Assembly (NCBI RefSeq): GCF_040117685.2
Contig: NZ_JBEDYP020000012.1
Coordinates: forward strand, 558,001 to 622,000
Direction of reading: 5' to 3'
Length of the DNA: 64,000 bases
From: Gracilimonas sp040117685
Lineage (GTDB): Bacteria > Bacteroidota > Rhodothermia > Balneolales > Balneolaceae
Of the stretch, positions 9,070 through 18,438 are shown piece after piece. The notes below the pieces were generated by a model. That model did no database searches. It was given only the letters and a program-made list of their open reading frames with translations, and was not told the origin of the DNA. How positions within the stretch are numbered: position 1 is the stretch's first letter; every line of letters starts with the position of its first letter. A program made the position numbers and the translations under genes.

Positions 9070-10383
9070 TTAGTCTGCATTCTTAAGCAATTGAATCGTT
9101 TTCCTGCCAGTTCTGAAATCAGCCGTTCTCTTCTTGAGTAATTCTATAAGGTGAATATATTTTTCGCGCCAACCTTTAAATTTGTAATCAGTAAAATAGC
9201 TGTTATGCCACAGAATGCTTAAAACTCCGCCAAAACGCTCAGTTTCATCTATAAGTATATTTATTTGCCGTTCCAACTCATTACCAGGTATGCGCCCCAT
9301 ATAATTTTTATCACGTAAGGTCGTATCCATCAATGTGAGAGGTATTTGGTAATGTTGATATGCTCTGCCGGTTTTGAAATTGAAAGGTCTGAAGGGAAAG
9401 CAAAAACCATTTCTAAAACCAATTTGTTCTGCAAATCCATTAGAGCAACTATATGATAACCCTGCTTTTTCGATAATAGCGGGTGTTACAGAGGAATCAA
9501 TTTTAAGAAAATGGAACCGATTACCGGTAATATCTATGTCAAATTTTTGGAGTTCATTCTCAAGTTGACCTTCTATCAATCCGGATCCTAAGCTACCATG
9601 AATACCTATTTCAGAACCAGCATTTCGGATTGTATTGAAAGCTGTTTGCACATCTTTCAGTTTGTAGTCAGCATTGTTATTCCCATATTCGGTTAAAAAG
9701 AAAAAAGTAGAAGAAACACCAAGTTCTTTTTCAAGGGCCACAATTTCTTCAATGTTATTCCAGTCATCTTTTGCTCTTAGTCTTTGAACCATGATTCGGG
9801 AAGCACTTAAAAAGCGGCCTTCCTTAATTTCCGAAAAAGCATCTTTTACCCAGCCCCGATTAATGCTGTCTATATCGTGAGAAAGAAAGACACTCAAGTT
9901 TGATTTCTCTTTTAACCTGTTAGAAATATTTTTCTCAGCTTGCCGGATTGCAGTTTTAAGAATATCGAAATAATAATTAACTACGGGGATAAGTGGAAAA
10001 TCATGCTGGTATTGAATACTGTTCCGGTATTCAAACCGGCCGTGAAGGTCTTTTTCCGATTGATGAATTTCCTGCCACGAACTTAAAAAGAAAAATGAGG
10101 AAGCTATTATATCATAATTGATGTAAATCCTGCCGTTTTTGTTTTCTATTAGCTCACTTGAGTCTTCATTATCAAACAAAAAGGGTAGTTCTTTGTCTCG
10201 CCAAAGCTTCCAGGTAAATTTTTGTGGGATTGGGTCTTTACCGTCAAAAAAATTTATTTTACCGGTCAATATAATGATGTCACCATCATCATTGCCATAA
10301 GAGATTTTAGGACAATCTTTACATTTATATATAGAAAAGAAAACATCAAGAATATACTCTTTGATTACATCAGGCTGTTTCAT
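9070..10383 (-). CDS. Polysaccharide deacetylase-like protein (NodB-like fold, DUF7033-type N-terminus)
   Basis: A 437-residue protein. The C-terminal two-thirds resemble a carbohydrate esterase 4/NodB-type barrel: LSVFLSHDIDSINRG holds the Asp/His metal motif, SEIGIHGSLGS looks like the second metal-binding block and LSILWHNSYF the last His block. The N-terminal 130 residues match the DUF7033 region often found in front of such barrels in Bacteroidota O-antigen clusters. It probably removes an N-acetyl group from a glycan precursor. First gene of the - strand operon, divergent from the PIG-L gene with a 146-bp gap that must hold promoters for both. Confidence 0.75.
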   Translation of the reverse strand: MKQPDVIKEYILDVFFSIYKCKDCPKISYGNDDGDIIILTGKINFFDGKDPIPQKFTWKLWRDKELPFLFDNEDSSELIENKNGRIYINYDIIASSFFFLSSWQEIHQSEKDLHGRFEYRNSIQYQHDFPLIPVVNYYFDILKTAIRQAEKNISNRLKEKSNLSVFLSHDIDSINRGWVKDAFSEIKEGRFLSASRIMVQRLRAKDDWNNIEEIVALEKELGVSSTFFFLTEYGNNNADYKLKDVQTAFNTIRNAGSEIGIHGSLGSGLIEGQLENELQKFDIDITGNRFHFLKIDSSVTPAIIEKAGLSYSCSNGFAEQIGFRNGFCFPFRPFNFKTGRAYQHYQIPLTLMDTTLRDKNYMGRIPGNELERQINILIDETERFGGVLSILWHNSYFTDYKFKGWREKYIHLIELLKKRTADFRTGRKTIQLLKNAD

Positions 10384-10529
10384 CGAATCGAAAAAAGTAG
10401 ATTTTAAAACATTATTAAGTTAACCAAATAATTGATTATTAATAACCCATGTAGAGTAAGCCGGTGGAATCTTTTCTTTTTAGTTGATCCCTTTATTAAC
10501 TTGCTCAAAATTTAACTTCATACCTTATA

Positions 10530-11174
10530 ATGTCATTTACCGGAATTAAAAAAGTATTGGTTTTGGCCCCTCATACCGATGATGCCGAGCTGGGATGCGG
10601 GGGTACGCTTGCCAGATTTCATGAAGAAGGAATTGAAATTTATGTAGCCGCTTTTTCGACAGCCCGTGCTTCTGTACCGGAAGGCTCTGATCCTGATATT
10701 CTCAGAAAAGAGTTTATAGCCTCCATGGATATCCTGGGAGTACCTGAAGATCGGTATTTTATTTACGAATACGAGGTAAGAAAACTTTCCTATTTCCGGC
10801 AGGAAGTATTGGAAGAAATGGTACGGCTCAGAAATGATATTCAACCCGATTTGGTGTTGTTGCCATCTGGCAATGATGTGCATCAGGATCATCAGGTGGT
10901 ATTTAATGAAGGGCTTCGGGCGTTTAAGGAATGCAGTATTTGGGGATATGAGCTGCCATGGAATCACGTTGACTTCTCCACGCAAGCTTTTGTTACGTTA
11001 AGCAGGCAGCAGATGGATAAAAAATGGGAGATGATGTCGGTGTATGAATCGCAGCTCATAAAAAACCGAAATTACTTCACAAGAGATTTCATTGAAGGAC
11101 TAGCCAGAGTCAGGGGTGTTCAGGTAAAAGAAGACTTTGCTGAATCGTTTGAAGTGGTTCGTTTGAAAATTTGA
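10530..11174 (+). CDS. PIG-L/LmbE-family deacetylase
   Basis: A 214-residue zinc-dependent N-deacetylase of the family that includes GlcNAc-PI deacetylase and BshB. VLAPHTDDAELGCGG at 11-25 is the first metal motif (His15, Asp18; Thr16 replaces the more common Pro), and the NDVHQDHQVV block is the second (HxxH). It removes acetyl groups from N-acetylated sugars. No signal peptide. It heads the + strand group leading to an LpxD-like acyltransferase, a carrier protein and an acyl-activating enzyme, which suggests that the amine it frees is re-acylated. Separated from the next gene by 112 bp containing a candidate promoter. Confidence 0.88.
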   Translation: MSFTGIKKVLVLAPHTDDAELGCGGTLARFHEEGIEIYVAAFSTARASVPEGSDPDILRKEFIASMDILGVPEDRYFIYEYEVRKLSYFRQEVLEEMVRLRNDIQPDLVLLPSGNDVHQDHQVVFNEGLRAFKECSIWGYELPWNHVDFSTQAFVTLSRQQMDKKWEMMSVYESQLIKNRNYFTRDFIEGLARVRGVQVKEDFAESFEVVRLKI

Positions 11175-11221
11175 TAAGCCTCTCGGTTCCGGTTTGTGAC
11201 ATTATTGACTTAAAAAAACGA

Positions 11222-11229
11222 TATCTTTG
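11222..11229 (+). promoter_or_regulatory. Candidate -7 element for the LpxD-like gene
   Basis: TATCTTTG matches the Bacteroidota TAnnTTTG consensus and lies 58 bp before the ATG. The upstream TTG choices give spacings of 14 or 25 bp, outside the usual 19-21, so this is only suggestive. Confidence 0.35.
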
Positions 11230-11286
11230 GCAGGCTGAAATTCACTTGAAGAACAAAATGATCACAACGACAATTTTACGGCTTTA

Positions 11287-12201
11287 ATGTCAGCGCTGAT
11301 GGATAGAATTACTTTCAACGAACTTACTGATATACTTTCTGTCGATTACGAAATTCATGGTAATTCAGAAGTAGATTATATTGATAATTTCAAAAGCATT
11401 ACAGATGCTGATGAGCATTCAATTGTTTGGTGCAGCCCCTCAGGAGATAATAAACAGCAATTAGTAAAAGAAACTTCTGCGCGTGTTGTTATCTGTGACA
11501 AATCAATTCATCTTACTCAGGAATTGTTGAACCACAAGTGTTTTATTATCGTCAATAACCCAAAATTAGTGTATAGCAGATTACTTCGGGCTGTTGTTTA
11601 TGCTGACTTTTCTCCGGGTATTCATGAGACAGCTGTTGTGCATGAGGAAGCTCAGATTTCTGATTCCGTGTATATTGGCCCAAACACATATATCGGGAAA
11701 TGTACAATTGGGGATAACACCATTTTGCACGGTAATAACTTTGTTTACGATGGGACGGTAATTGGGAATGATGTAGTGATTGAAGCCGGCGCCATTTTAG
11801 GTGCCGAAGGCTTTGGTCTGGCTAAAGATGAAGATGGAAGCTGGGAGCGAATGCCTCATATTGGCGGGTTGGAAATTCACGACCGGGTGGAAATCGGAGC
11901 AGGAACTACCATAGATCGTGGCACAATGGATAATACCGTTATTGGTGCAGGTACTAAAATATCTAAGTCTGCTCATGTTTCCCATAATGTGAGAATCGGG
12001 AAAAATTGTATCATTACCGGATGTGTAGCCATCTCGGGTTCTACCACAATTGGCGATAACGTTTGGATAAGTCCGAATGCTACTTTGCTCAACAAACTAA
12101 CAATCGGGAATGATGTGTTTATCTCAGTCGGTGCCACTGTAACGCAAGATATTAAAGACGGTTATCAGGCTTTAGGGAGAAAGGTATTACCCAGGTCATG
12201 A
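11287..12201 (+). CDS. LpxD-like left-handed beta-helix N-acyltransferase
   Basis: A 304-residue hexapeptide-repeat protein. A poorly conserved N-terminal domain (about 1-105) is followed by many [IV]G-type turns (YIGPNTYIGKCTIGDN and so on) forming a beta-helix. His233 in HVSHNVRIGKN aligns with the catalytic His of LpxD, which moves a hydroxyacyl chain from acyl carrier protein to a sugar amine. It is shorter than usual lipid A LpxD (about 340), sits among O-antigen genes and precedes a private carrier protein, so it more likely acylates a surface amino sugar than lipid A. A later start at MDRITF (11299) is possible. Confidence 0.8.
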   Translation: MSALMDRITFNELTDILSVDYEIHGNSEVDYIDNFKSITDADEHSIVWCSPSGDNKQQLVKETSARVVICDKSIHLTQELLNHKCFIIVNNPKLVYSRLLRAVVYADFSPGIHETAVVHEEAQISDSVYIGPNTYIGKCTIGDNTILHGNNFVYDGTVIGNDVVIEAGAILGAEGFGLAKDEDGSWERMPHIGGLEIHDRVEIGAGTTIDRGTMDNTVIGAGTKISKSAHVSHNVRIGKNCIITGCVAISGSTTIGDNVWISPNATLLNKLTIGNDVFISVGATVTQDIKDGYQALGRKVLPRS

Positions 12202-12217
12202 AATTTAAAAGACAGTA

Positions 12218-12451
12218 ATGAACGTAGAGACCCTTTTCAGAGAAGTGCTATTTATTGAAGAAGAAACCGAGCTTACGGATGTGACCGGCCCTGATGATAT
12301 TGATGCCTGGGACTCTCTCGGTCACGTCAATATTATCACGGCTGTTGAGGATGAATATGACGTTGAAATTACTCCGGAAGAGATTACAGAGATCAGTAGC
12401 ATCGGGGATATCAAGAAATTATTACAACGCAAGGGAATAAGTACAGAGTAA
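12218..12451 (+). CDS. Acyl carrier protein (dedicated, phosphopantetheine type)
   Basis: A 77-residue acidic protein. Ser33 in IDAWDSLGHVNII is the expected 4'-phosphopantetheine attachment site. It holds acyl chains as thioesters for the neighbouring enzymes. It starts 17 bp after the LpxD-like gene, and its stop overlaps the ligase start by one base (TAATG), a strong sign of co-translation with the enzyme that would load it. It differs from the housekeeping AcpP consensus (DSLDTVELVMA), which supports a special role. Confidence 0.9.
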   Translation: MNVETLFREVLFIEEETELTDVTGPDDIDAWDSLGHVNIITAVEDEYDVEITPEEITEISSIGDIKKLLQRKGISTE

Positions 12452-13905
12452 TGGAGTCAAACTCTATAGTTGAAGGATTTTTTGCTCAGGCAGAGTCAAA
12501 TCCGGATAAGACAGCCATCATTTGGAAAGACGAGCAGATTTCATTCGCTCAGGTATCAGAAAATGTTCGAAAAGTGGCCGGTTTGCTGCAGAGGGAAGGG
12601 GTTACCGAGGGAGATCGTGTTGCTTTTTATGGTGATAAGAGTCCTCTTTTTGCTTATATCTATCTTGCCACTCATTTGATAAAAGCAGTGGCTGTACCGC
12701 TTGACGTAAAGCTTCCTGAGGATAAAATGCTGGGGCTGCTCGATCTTACAAACCCAAAACTTCTTATACACCCCACTAACGCTGATCATCAGTTTCAGCA
12801 ATTACCTTTTGATGAGAAACTCCTGGAGGGGTCAGCAATTTCTGAATATGACTTTCCTGAAGGCGATCAACTGGCAGATATTTTGTTTACTACGGGTACT
12901 ACAGGAAGAGCAAAAGGGGTTCGGTTAACCCATAGAAATATCCTGGCCGGAGCCGTAAACTCAAATATCTTTATTGGGAATGATGAATCCGATACAGAGA
13001 TCATCCCGCTTCCCATGCATCATGCCTTTGGGCTAAGGAGACTGCGCACTAACCTGTTCTTGGGAGCGACAGTGATTTTGATAGATGGATTTATGTTCCC
13101 GAAACTCTTTTTCGATGCCATAGAAGAAAAGGGGGCAACAGGAATTTGTATGGTTCCTGCCGGGTTTGCCGTGCTAAAAAAGCTGATGAAAAGTCATTAC
13201 ATAGACTATTTCAAAAAGCTGAAGTATATAGAGTTTGGAAGTTCTCCAATGAGCCCTGAACAGAAAAAAGAACTGGCCGAGAACCTGCCCTCTACTCGAA
13301 TATGCATGCACTACGGACTTACCGAAGTTGCGGCAAACATCTTCACCGAATTTCACAAAGATATTAACAAGCTGAGCTCTGTAGGTCAGCCAAGCCCTAA
13401 TGTACAGGTAAGCATTTTAGGAGAGAATAATAAAGAACTTGCTGCCACAGAAGTAGGAGAAATTGCAGTGAAGGGCACCATACAAACACCCGGTTATTGG
13501 GAGAATAAGGAGCTCACCCAAAAGTCATTTACAGATGGCTGGTTCCGAACGGGAGATCTGGGATACAAGGATAAGGAAGGGTATGTATTTTTGAGTGGTC
13601 GTAAAGATGATGTCATTAATGTGGGAGGCAAGAAGGTATTACCTTCTGAAATTGAACAGGCACTTGAGGAACACCCGGCTGTCAAAGATTCAGCATGTAT
13701 TTCTGTAAAAGGCGATCAGGAACTTACAGGTGAAAAAATAAAAGCCTTTGTAGTCTTTAAAAGAGGCGAGAAAATAGATTCAAAAGAACTGACAAAGTAC
13801 CTCAGGGAAAAAGTAGAACCCTACAAGATTCCACAGGACTTTGAGTTCGTAGCAGCTATCCCTTATACATCTTCAGGCAAGAAAAAGAGAGACCAGCTTA
13901 AGTAA
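12451..13905 (+). CDS. AMP-forming acyl-CoA/acyl-ACP ligase (ANL superfamily)
   Basis: A 484-residue adenylating enzyme. FTTGTTGRAKGVRLTHRN near 145-163 is the phosphate-binding loop, MHYGLTEVAANIF the A5 motif, GWFRTGDLGY the A7 motif with its Asp, GRKDDVINVGGKKVLPSEIE the A8 hinge, and PYTSSGKKKRDQLK carries the A10 lysine. It should activate a carboxylic acid with ATP and load it on CoA or on the carrier protein encoded immediately upstream. Last gene of the + group; its stop is 10 bp from the convergent GT4 gene. The acid used is unknown. Confidence 0.88.
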   Translation: MESNSIVEGFFAQAESNPDKTAIIWKDEQISFAQVSENVRKVAGLLQREGVTEGDRVAFYGDKSPLFAYIYLATHLIKAVAVPLDVKLPEDKMLGLLDLTNPKLLIHPTNADHQFQQLPFDEKLLEGSAISEYDFPEGDQLADILFTTGTTGRAKGVRLTHRNILAGAVNSNIFIGNDESDTEIIPLPMHHAFGLRRLRTNLFLGATVILIDGFMFPKLFFDAIEEKGATGICMVPAGFAVLKKLMKSHYIDYFKKLKYIEFGSSPMSPEQKKELAENLPSTRICMHYGLTEVAANIFTEFHKDINKLSSVGQPSPNVQVSILGENNKELAATEVGEIAVKGTIQTPGYWENKELTQKSFTDGWFRTGDLGYKDKEGYVFLSGRKDDVINVGGKKVLPSEIEQALEEHPAVKDSACISVKGDQELTGEKIKAFVVFKRGEKIDSKELTKYLREKVEPYKIPQDFEFVAAIPYTSSGKKKRDQLK

Positions 13906-13914
13906 ATCAGCAGT

Positions 13915-15216
13915 TCAGCTTTCTGTTAGTGATTTCAGGCTGCTCTCAAGTTTTTGGGTAAGATTCTTGAAGCTATATTCTTCAATGGCCTCTTTGTCAG
14001 GTTCAGCTAATACGCGCTTTTCTTTGTATGCTTTAAAGGCCTGAAGGATAAAATTATGAACTCCAGAGGTGTCATCATGTGCAAAAAACTTACCTATATT
14101 TGTATCCCCAACAAGTTCAGCGGCTGCGCCATCCACCGGCCCAATTCCCAATACCGGGTTCCCCGATATCATATATTCAAACACTTTAGTGGACAAAGCA
14201 AATTTACTGTTTTTGGTTCGTCCGATTACCAATAGTAAAAGGTCTGAAGTGTTGACCAGCTCCATCATGCGGTCGTGAGAAATATAACCGTTAAAGTTAC
14301 ACTCAATACGTGAAGAGACTGTTTCAATGTCTCGCTTTATGTCTTCATTGATGTTTCCGTAAAATTGAAAGGCGACATTATCTGCTACTTCCGGGTTCTC
14401 TTTTGTCAGTGTCTTCAATGCACTGATGAAGGCTTCGGGATATTGATTAACCTTCAGGCTGCCAAAATATCGAATCGTAAACTTCTTATTTGTTGAAGAA
14501 TCATCGTCCTGAATGATATGATCCGGGTCAAAACCATTCGGAATCTTTTCCAGCTTATCATCAAGCTGGTAGCTCGGGAAAAACCCATGATTTACCACCG
14601 ATAAACGATCGGCACTTTCCAGTACAGAGCCTTCCAGCTTTTTATTCCTCTCTCCGGCCCATTTACTTTGTGGGTTGTCATCGTAATAATAGATATTGGT
14701 CCATGGGTCGCGGAAGTCGGCATGCCAGGGAAGTCCGCTCCACCCGGCCAGTTTCTTGGCAATAAGGCTGGTTGTAGGAGGGGGAGATGTGGATAATATT
14801 ATATCCGGTTTTTCTTGTTCAATTACTTTCTTGCCCAAAGGTACAGCAAACCACTTCCAGGTGAACTTGGCATCGGGAATCATCAGGTTCAATCGGGCCC
14901 AAACAGCTAATCTGGAAATGAGGTTAGCATCCTTTTGGTAGAAAATGGAAGGGTTGCTGGTTTTAGCTCCTCCGTTTTCTTTCTTTTTCAGAAGACTCAC
15001 GGGTTCTATAATATTAGCCCGATATACCTTAATATTTTCAAGTACGGGGTCATCAGGCTTTCCCTTCATTCCCGCAGCGGCTTCTTTAGCGGTTAGAACA
15101 ACAATATCCCAACCTGATTTTGCCAAATATTTAGCAAAACGGGAAATCCGGTAGGTACCTACATCGGCAAATGGATACCAGTAGTAGGAAACGATAAGGA
15201 TTTTTTTACGAGCCAC
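13915..15216 (-). CDS. GT4-family glycosyltransferase
   Basis: A 433-residue GT-B glycosyltransferase. YYWYPFADVGTYRISRFAKYL at the N-terminus is the glycosyltransferase family 4 subdomain typical of WcaI/capsular enzymes. The C-terminal half has the donor-binding segment (TIRYFGSLK, then STKVFEYMISGNPVLGIG with the conserved E in the EX7E region). It adds a sugar from a nucleotide donor to a glycan intermediate at the cytoplasmic face. Its start overlaps the YfhO stop by 11 bp, so it is translated from the gatC-YfhO transcript. Confidence 0.85.
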   Translation of the reverse strand: MARKKILIVSYYWYPFADVGTYRISRFAKYLAKSGWDIVVLTAKEAAAGMKGKPDDPVLENIKVYRANIIEPVSLLKKKENGGAKTSNPSIFYQKDANLISRLAVWARLNLMIPDAKFTWKWFAVPLGKKVIEQEKPDIILSTSPPPTTSLIAKKLAGWSGLPWHADFRDPWTNIYYYDDNPQSKWAGERNKKLEGSVLESADRLSVVNHGFFPSYQLDDKLEKIPNGFDPDHIIQDDDSSTNKKFTIRYFGSLKVNQYPEAFISALKTLTKENPEVADNVAFQFYGNINEDIKRDIETVSSRIECNFNGYISHDRMMELVNTSDLLLLVIGRTKNSKFALSTKVFEYMISGNPVLGIGPVDGAAAELVGDTNIGKFFAHDDTSGVHNFILQAFKAYKEKRVLAEPDKEAIEEYSFKNLTQKLESSLKSLTES

Positions 15217-17677
15217 TTGAGTTGCGGGCTTTGAACCATGTGAATATCCAGAAGGCTGCTATCAGTGCCTGGAGGATCACAGAAATCCAGGCAAGCATTA
15301 CTCCGATTTCATAGGAGCGGGGCATGAAGTTTAATTCCAGCGTGTGATTTCCTGCCGGAATATCCATTCCACGAAGAAAGTAATTGGTTTTATAAATCGG
15401 GATTTCTTCTCCATTTAACATAGCCGTCCAGCCGGCCGGATAGTAAACTTCACTAAGCACCAGGAAGCCGGGTTGTGATCTTGAAATCTCAAGCGTCATT
15501 TCCGGGCCTGTATAGTCTGTGATTTCTACCGTAGATGTTGTGTCTTGTGAAGAATTTAGTGTTTCCGAAGTTTCTACAATGGCTGTTTCAGAGAGATCTG
15601 TTTGTCCCGGCATCAGGTAATTGAAGGCGCTATTTGGATCCTGAACAGTTAGTACCGAATCCACAAAAAATGCTTTGGGCAGTACGTTTTGATTTTCATA
15701 AACCACACCGTTCTGACTTTCAAAAACCGGCTGATAACCGTCAAAAGGAAGTCCCTGAACATAAGTGACGTACTTCACATTGAAAAGATCCAGTAGCTGA
15801 GGGTTAAAGTTCTGATTCTGGAGATTCAGCGGCCCCTGGCCATACATCACATCCTGGATCACACTCAACTTGGCCCCGGTGTACCCACCTATCATAGGGT
15901 AGAAATAAGCCGGGGTGGCATTACTGTATGGATTATCCAGAATAGGTAAAACCCGATATGGGTATTCGGTATTTTCTGATATCCGCTCTTCAATAAATGT
16001 ATCAATATCCCGACGTTGGGATTCCAGAGTTTTCTCAGGATTGACATTTCCGGCGACAATGGCATTTTCGGGAATGTAGCGTTTATCTACACTCATCATG
16101 TCGATGGCAAGGATGAGGGTGAATCCCATCAGGCTGACGCTTACCGGTATTTTGCCGGAGGTTGTCAGGTACATTAGTCCGGTTGCTAAAACCAAAATAA
16201 TAGCCAGTCGCAATAAGTCGCTATTGGCTTTTTCTTCCCGTTCGGGAACAAGCTGCGTATTCACATAACTTTGTGCTCGCCGCTGTACCTGGGGGTTGTC
16301 CACGCTAACCTGATTTTGACGTGCAATTTGATTGGCTATGTTTGAAACTTCACCCGGGCGAGTGAAATCCATGGAACTTACCATAATGAAAAGTACAACC
16401 AAAACCCCTCCCGTTAAACCGAGCGGCACATATAGCTTTTTGAATTCATTGCTCTTGGAGCTCACAAAATCAGCAAACCAGTCAAGCCCGTATACTGCCA
16501 CTACTGAATAACAAAATGCAGTCAAAGTTAACCAAGTTTCGGGTGCTCTGAACTTATCGAAATAGGGGATATAGTCGAAGGCAAACTCGTTTAACAGTCT
16601 GAAATTGCCTCCCCAGGCGAATAGGATTCCAAGCGTTCCGGCAGCAAAAAAGGCAAGCATGGTTTTACTTCTTCGCTTGATTAATGCAAGGATTACGAAT
16701 GGCAAACTAAGCGCTCCGAGATAATGAGGGCCGGAAGTAACTGACTTGGGTCCCCAATATTCCGGTGAGGCTCCACCAAAAATATCGGGTATAATCAGGG
16801 TCCAGGTTTCGCGAATCCCCTGCGACCAGGCAAAAGCATAGCTGGAAGTGAGGCCGGTAGAATTATCAAGAGCCGAGCCTCCCCGAATACTGTATTCCGC
16901 GTATTCTTGAAGGGCAAGGAGCTTTTGAGCATGTCCTAAAATGCCTAATACTCCACCTGCAACCAGTAGCAGGGTAACAAAACCCCAGTCTTTAATTCGA
17001 TTTTCTTTGTAAGCTTTCCAGCTGTCAAACACCCATAAAAACCCAAGCAGGTAGAAAAAGTAATAGGTTATTTGAGGGTGGCCTGCACGAAGTTCCAGCG
17101 TTAAAGCCACTGAAAAAAGTAAAAGTCCGGCCAGCTTTTTTTCTTTTCGGGTTAGCAGCCAATAGCCTGCAATCATCCAGGGAGCGAATGCAAGAGCTGA
17201 AAATTTAGAGGTATGCCCGGCTACAATAATAATCGGGAAATAAGTTGTTAAACCATACATCAGGCTCCCAAATAAGGAGGTCAAAGTCCTGAAGCCCATC
17301 ATTACTAAAAGAAAATAGGTCCCTGATAGCAGCACCCAGTACTGAAAAGCCGGGTAGATATTCGTAAATAAACTTGCAATACGATCTAAATAGGGTACGG
17401 CATCTTTGGTGGAAACCACAAAAGAAGGCATACCGCCAAACATGTTATTCACCCAAAGCGGTTCTTTATCATAGGTTTCGCGGTATTCAATTACAGACTC
17501 AGCTCCGGCTCTCCACTGGGTAATATCATGTCGTTGAAATTCTTTTCCGCCAATAGTTGTAGCTGTAAAAAGTACAAAGGGGATCAGAAACAGAATAACC
17601 AGTGCTATTATGTGCTGGCGGCTATCGGAAAGATTGGCAAAGAAATCCTGCTGAGGAGCGTTATTAGAGTCTGTCAT
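15206..17677 (-). CDS. YfhO-family large membrane protein
   Basis: An 823-residue protein with around a dozen hydrophobic helices and a C-terminal soluble lobe containing YYPAGWTAMLNGEEIPIY, a signature of the YfhO family, followed by a final helix pair. In Bacillus and Listeria, YfhO relatives belong to GT-C-like glycosyltransferases that decorate teichoic acids; in Bacteroidota the role is not settled. The overlap with a GT4 gene and the neighbouring polysaccharide cluster support a lipid-linked sugar transfer role outside the membrane. It starts 11 bp after the gatC stop. Confidence 0.85.
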   Translation of the reverse strand: MTDSNNAPQQDFFANLSDSRQHIIALVILFLIPFVLFTATTIGGKEFQRHDITQWRAGAESVIEYRETYDKEPLWVNNMFGGMPSFVVSTKDAVPYLDRIASLFTNIYPAFQYWVLLSGTYFLLVMMGFRTLTSLFGSLMYGLTTYFPIIIVAGHTSKFSALAFAPWMIAGYWLLTRKEKKLAGLLLFSVALTLELRAGHPQITYYFFYLLGFLWVFDSWKAYKENRIKDWGFVTLLLVAGGVLGILGHAQKLLALQEYAEYSIRGGSALDNSTGLTSSYAFAWSQGIRETWTLIIPDIFGGASPEYWGPKSVTSGPHYLGALSLPFVILALIKRRSKTMLAFFAAGTLGILFAWGGNFRLLNEFAFDYIPYFDKFRAPETWLTLTAFCYSVVAVYGLDWFADFVSSKSNEFKKLYVPLGLTGGVLVVLFIMVSSMDFTRPGEVSNIANQIARQNQVSVDNPQVQRRAQSYVNTQLVPEREEKANSDLLRLAIILVLATGLMYLTTSGKIPVSVSLMGFTLILAIDMMSVDKRYIPENAIVAGNVNPEKTLESQRRDIDTFIEERISENTEYPYRVLPILDNPYSNATPAYFYPMIGGYTGAKLSVIQDVMYGQGPLNLQNQNFNPQLLDLFNVKYVTYVQGLPFDGYQPVFESQNGVVYENQNVLPKAFFVDSVLTVQDPNSAFNYLMPGQTDLSETAIVETSETLNSSQDTTSTVEITDYTGPEMTLEISRSQPGFLVLSEVYYPAGWTAMLNGEEIPIYKTNYFLRGMDIPAGNHTLELNFMPRSYEIGVMLAWISVILQALIAAFWIFTWFKARNSSGS

Positions 17678-17688
17678 ATAAGAGTGGT

Positions 17689-17976
17689 TTATTCAATCAC
17701 TTTAGGTACACGGAAGTAGTCGCTATCGGCATCAGGGGCATTTTTAAGTGCGTCATCATGCGAAAGGGGAGCTTCGGCTTTGTCTTTACGAAGACGGCTT
17801 TCCAGGTCAATTACATGCTCCAGGGGTTCCACATCCGAGGTGTCCAGTTCATCCAGGCGGTCCATATATTCCAGAATTTTATTCATATCCTGTGCAAAGG
17901 ATTTTACTTCTTCTCCGGACAGCTGCAGTCGGGCCAGGCCGGCCATGTATCGAACATCTTTTTCAGTTACAGACAT
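17689..17976 (-). CDS. gatC: Asp/Glu-tRNA amidotransferase subunit C
   Basis: A 95-residue protein with the GatC pattern: VRYMAGLARLQLSGEEVKSF near the start, ILEYMDRLDELDTSDVEP in the middle and YFRVPKVIE at the end. GatC stabilises the GatA/GatB enzyme that converts misacylated Glu-tRNA(Gln) or Asp-tRNA(Asn). gatA and gatB are not in the window. It is the first gene of a - strand transcript running into YfhO and the GT4 enzyme, an unrelated pairing that may simply share the promoter. Confidence 0.93.
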   Translation of the reverse strand: MSVTEKDVRYMAGLARLQLSGEEVKSFAQDMNKILEYMDRLDELDTSDVEPLEHVIDLESRLRKDKAEAPLSHDDALKNAPDADSDYFRVPKVIE

Positions 17977-18147
17977 ATATAGGGTTTATTTGTTTTGGCT
18001 GAATTTAAGAAACATTGGGTGAAAGATTAATCGGTTTTTAAATTTGTTAATAATAGTAGCTGTTTTGAGAATGAAGGTTCTATATTTTAGGTTCAAACTT
18101 GGCATCTTGCAGATTTTATTTCCATTTTAAGAAACTATTTTATCTAC

Positions 18148-18420
18148 ATGATCAAAAAGAAAGTAACCATAATAAATTCAGCGGGTTTACACGCACGTCC
18201 TTCGGCGCAGCTGGTTAAGCTTGCCAGTAAGTTTAAGTCCGATTTTTTCATACATAGCTATGGATATCGGGTTAATGGGAAAAGCATATTAGGGGTAATG
18301 ACACTGGCCGCTGAATCAGGTGCTGAATTAGAGCTGGAGGTTGAAGGGCCGGATGAGGGTGAGGCCATGGAGGCTATTGTTGACCTGGTAGAGAATAAAT
18401 TCGGAATGGAAGACGAATAA
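18148..18420 (+). CDS. ptsH: Phosphocarrier protein HPr
   Basis: A 90-residue HPr. His15 in SAGLHARPSA is the site phosphorylated by enzyme I, and Ser46 in NGKSILGVMTLA is the regulatory site used by HPr kinase in species that have it. Located 18 bp before ptsI, forming the usual two-gene operon. No sugar-specific EIIB/EIIC genes are nearby, so the pair is probably a regulatory phosphorelay. The permease at the left edge of the window has an EIIA-like domain that could be its output. Confidence 0.95.
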   Translation: MIKKKVTIINSAGLHARPSAQLVKLASKFKSDFFIHSYGYRVNGKSILGVMTLAAESGAELELEVEGPDEGEAMEAIVDLVENKFGMEDE

Positions 18421-18438
18421 CAGTCTGATAGATATACT

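Noticed and set aside
11287..12201. Naming the acyltransferase as lipid A LpxD
   Set aside because: The beta-helix and His match, but length, N-terminus and neighbours differ. A lipid A role cannot be claimed from this window.
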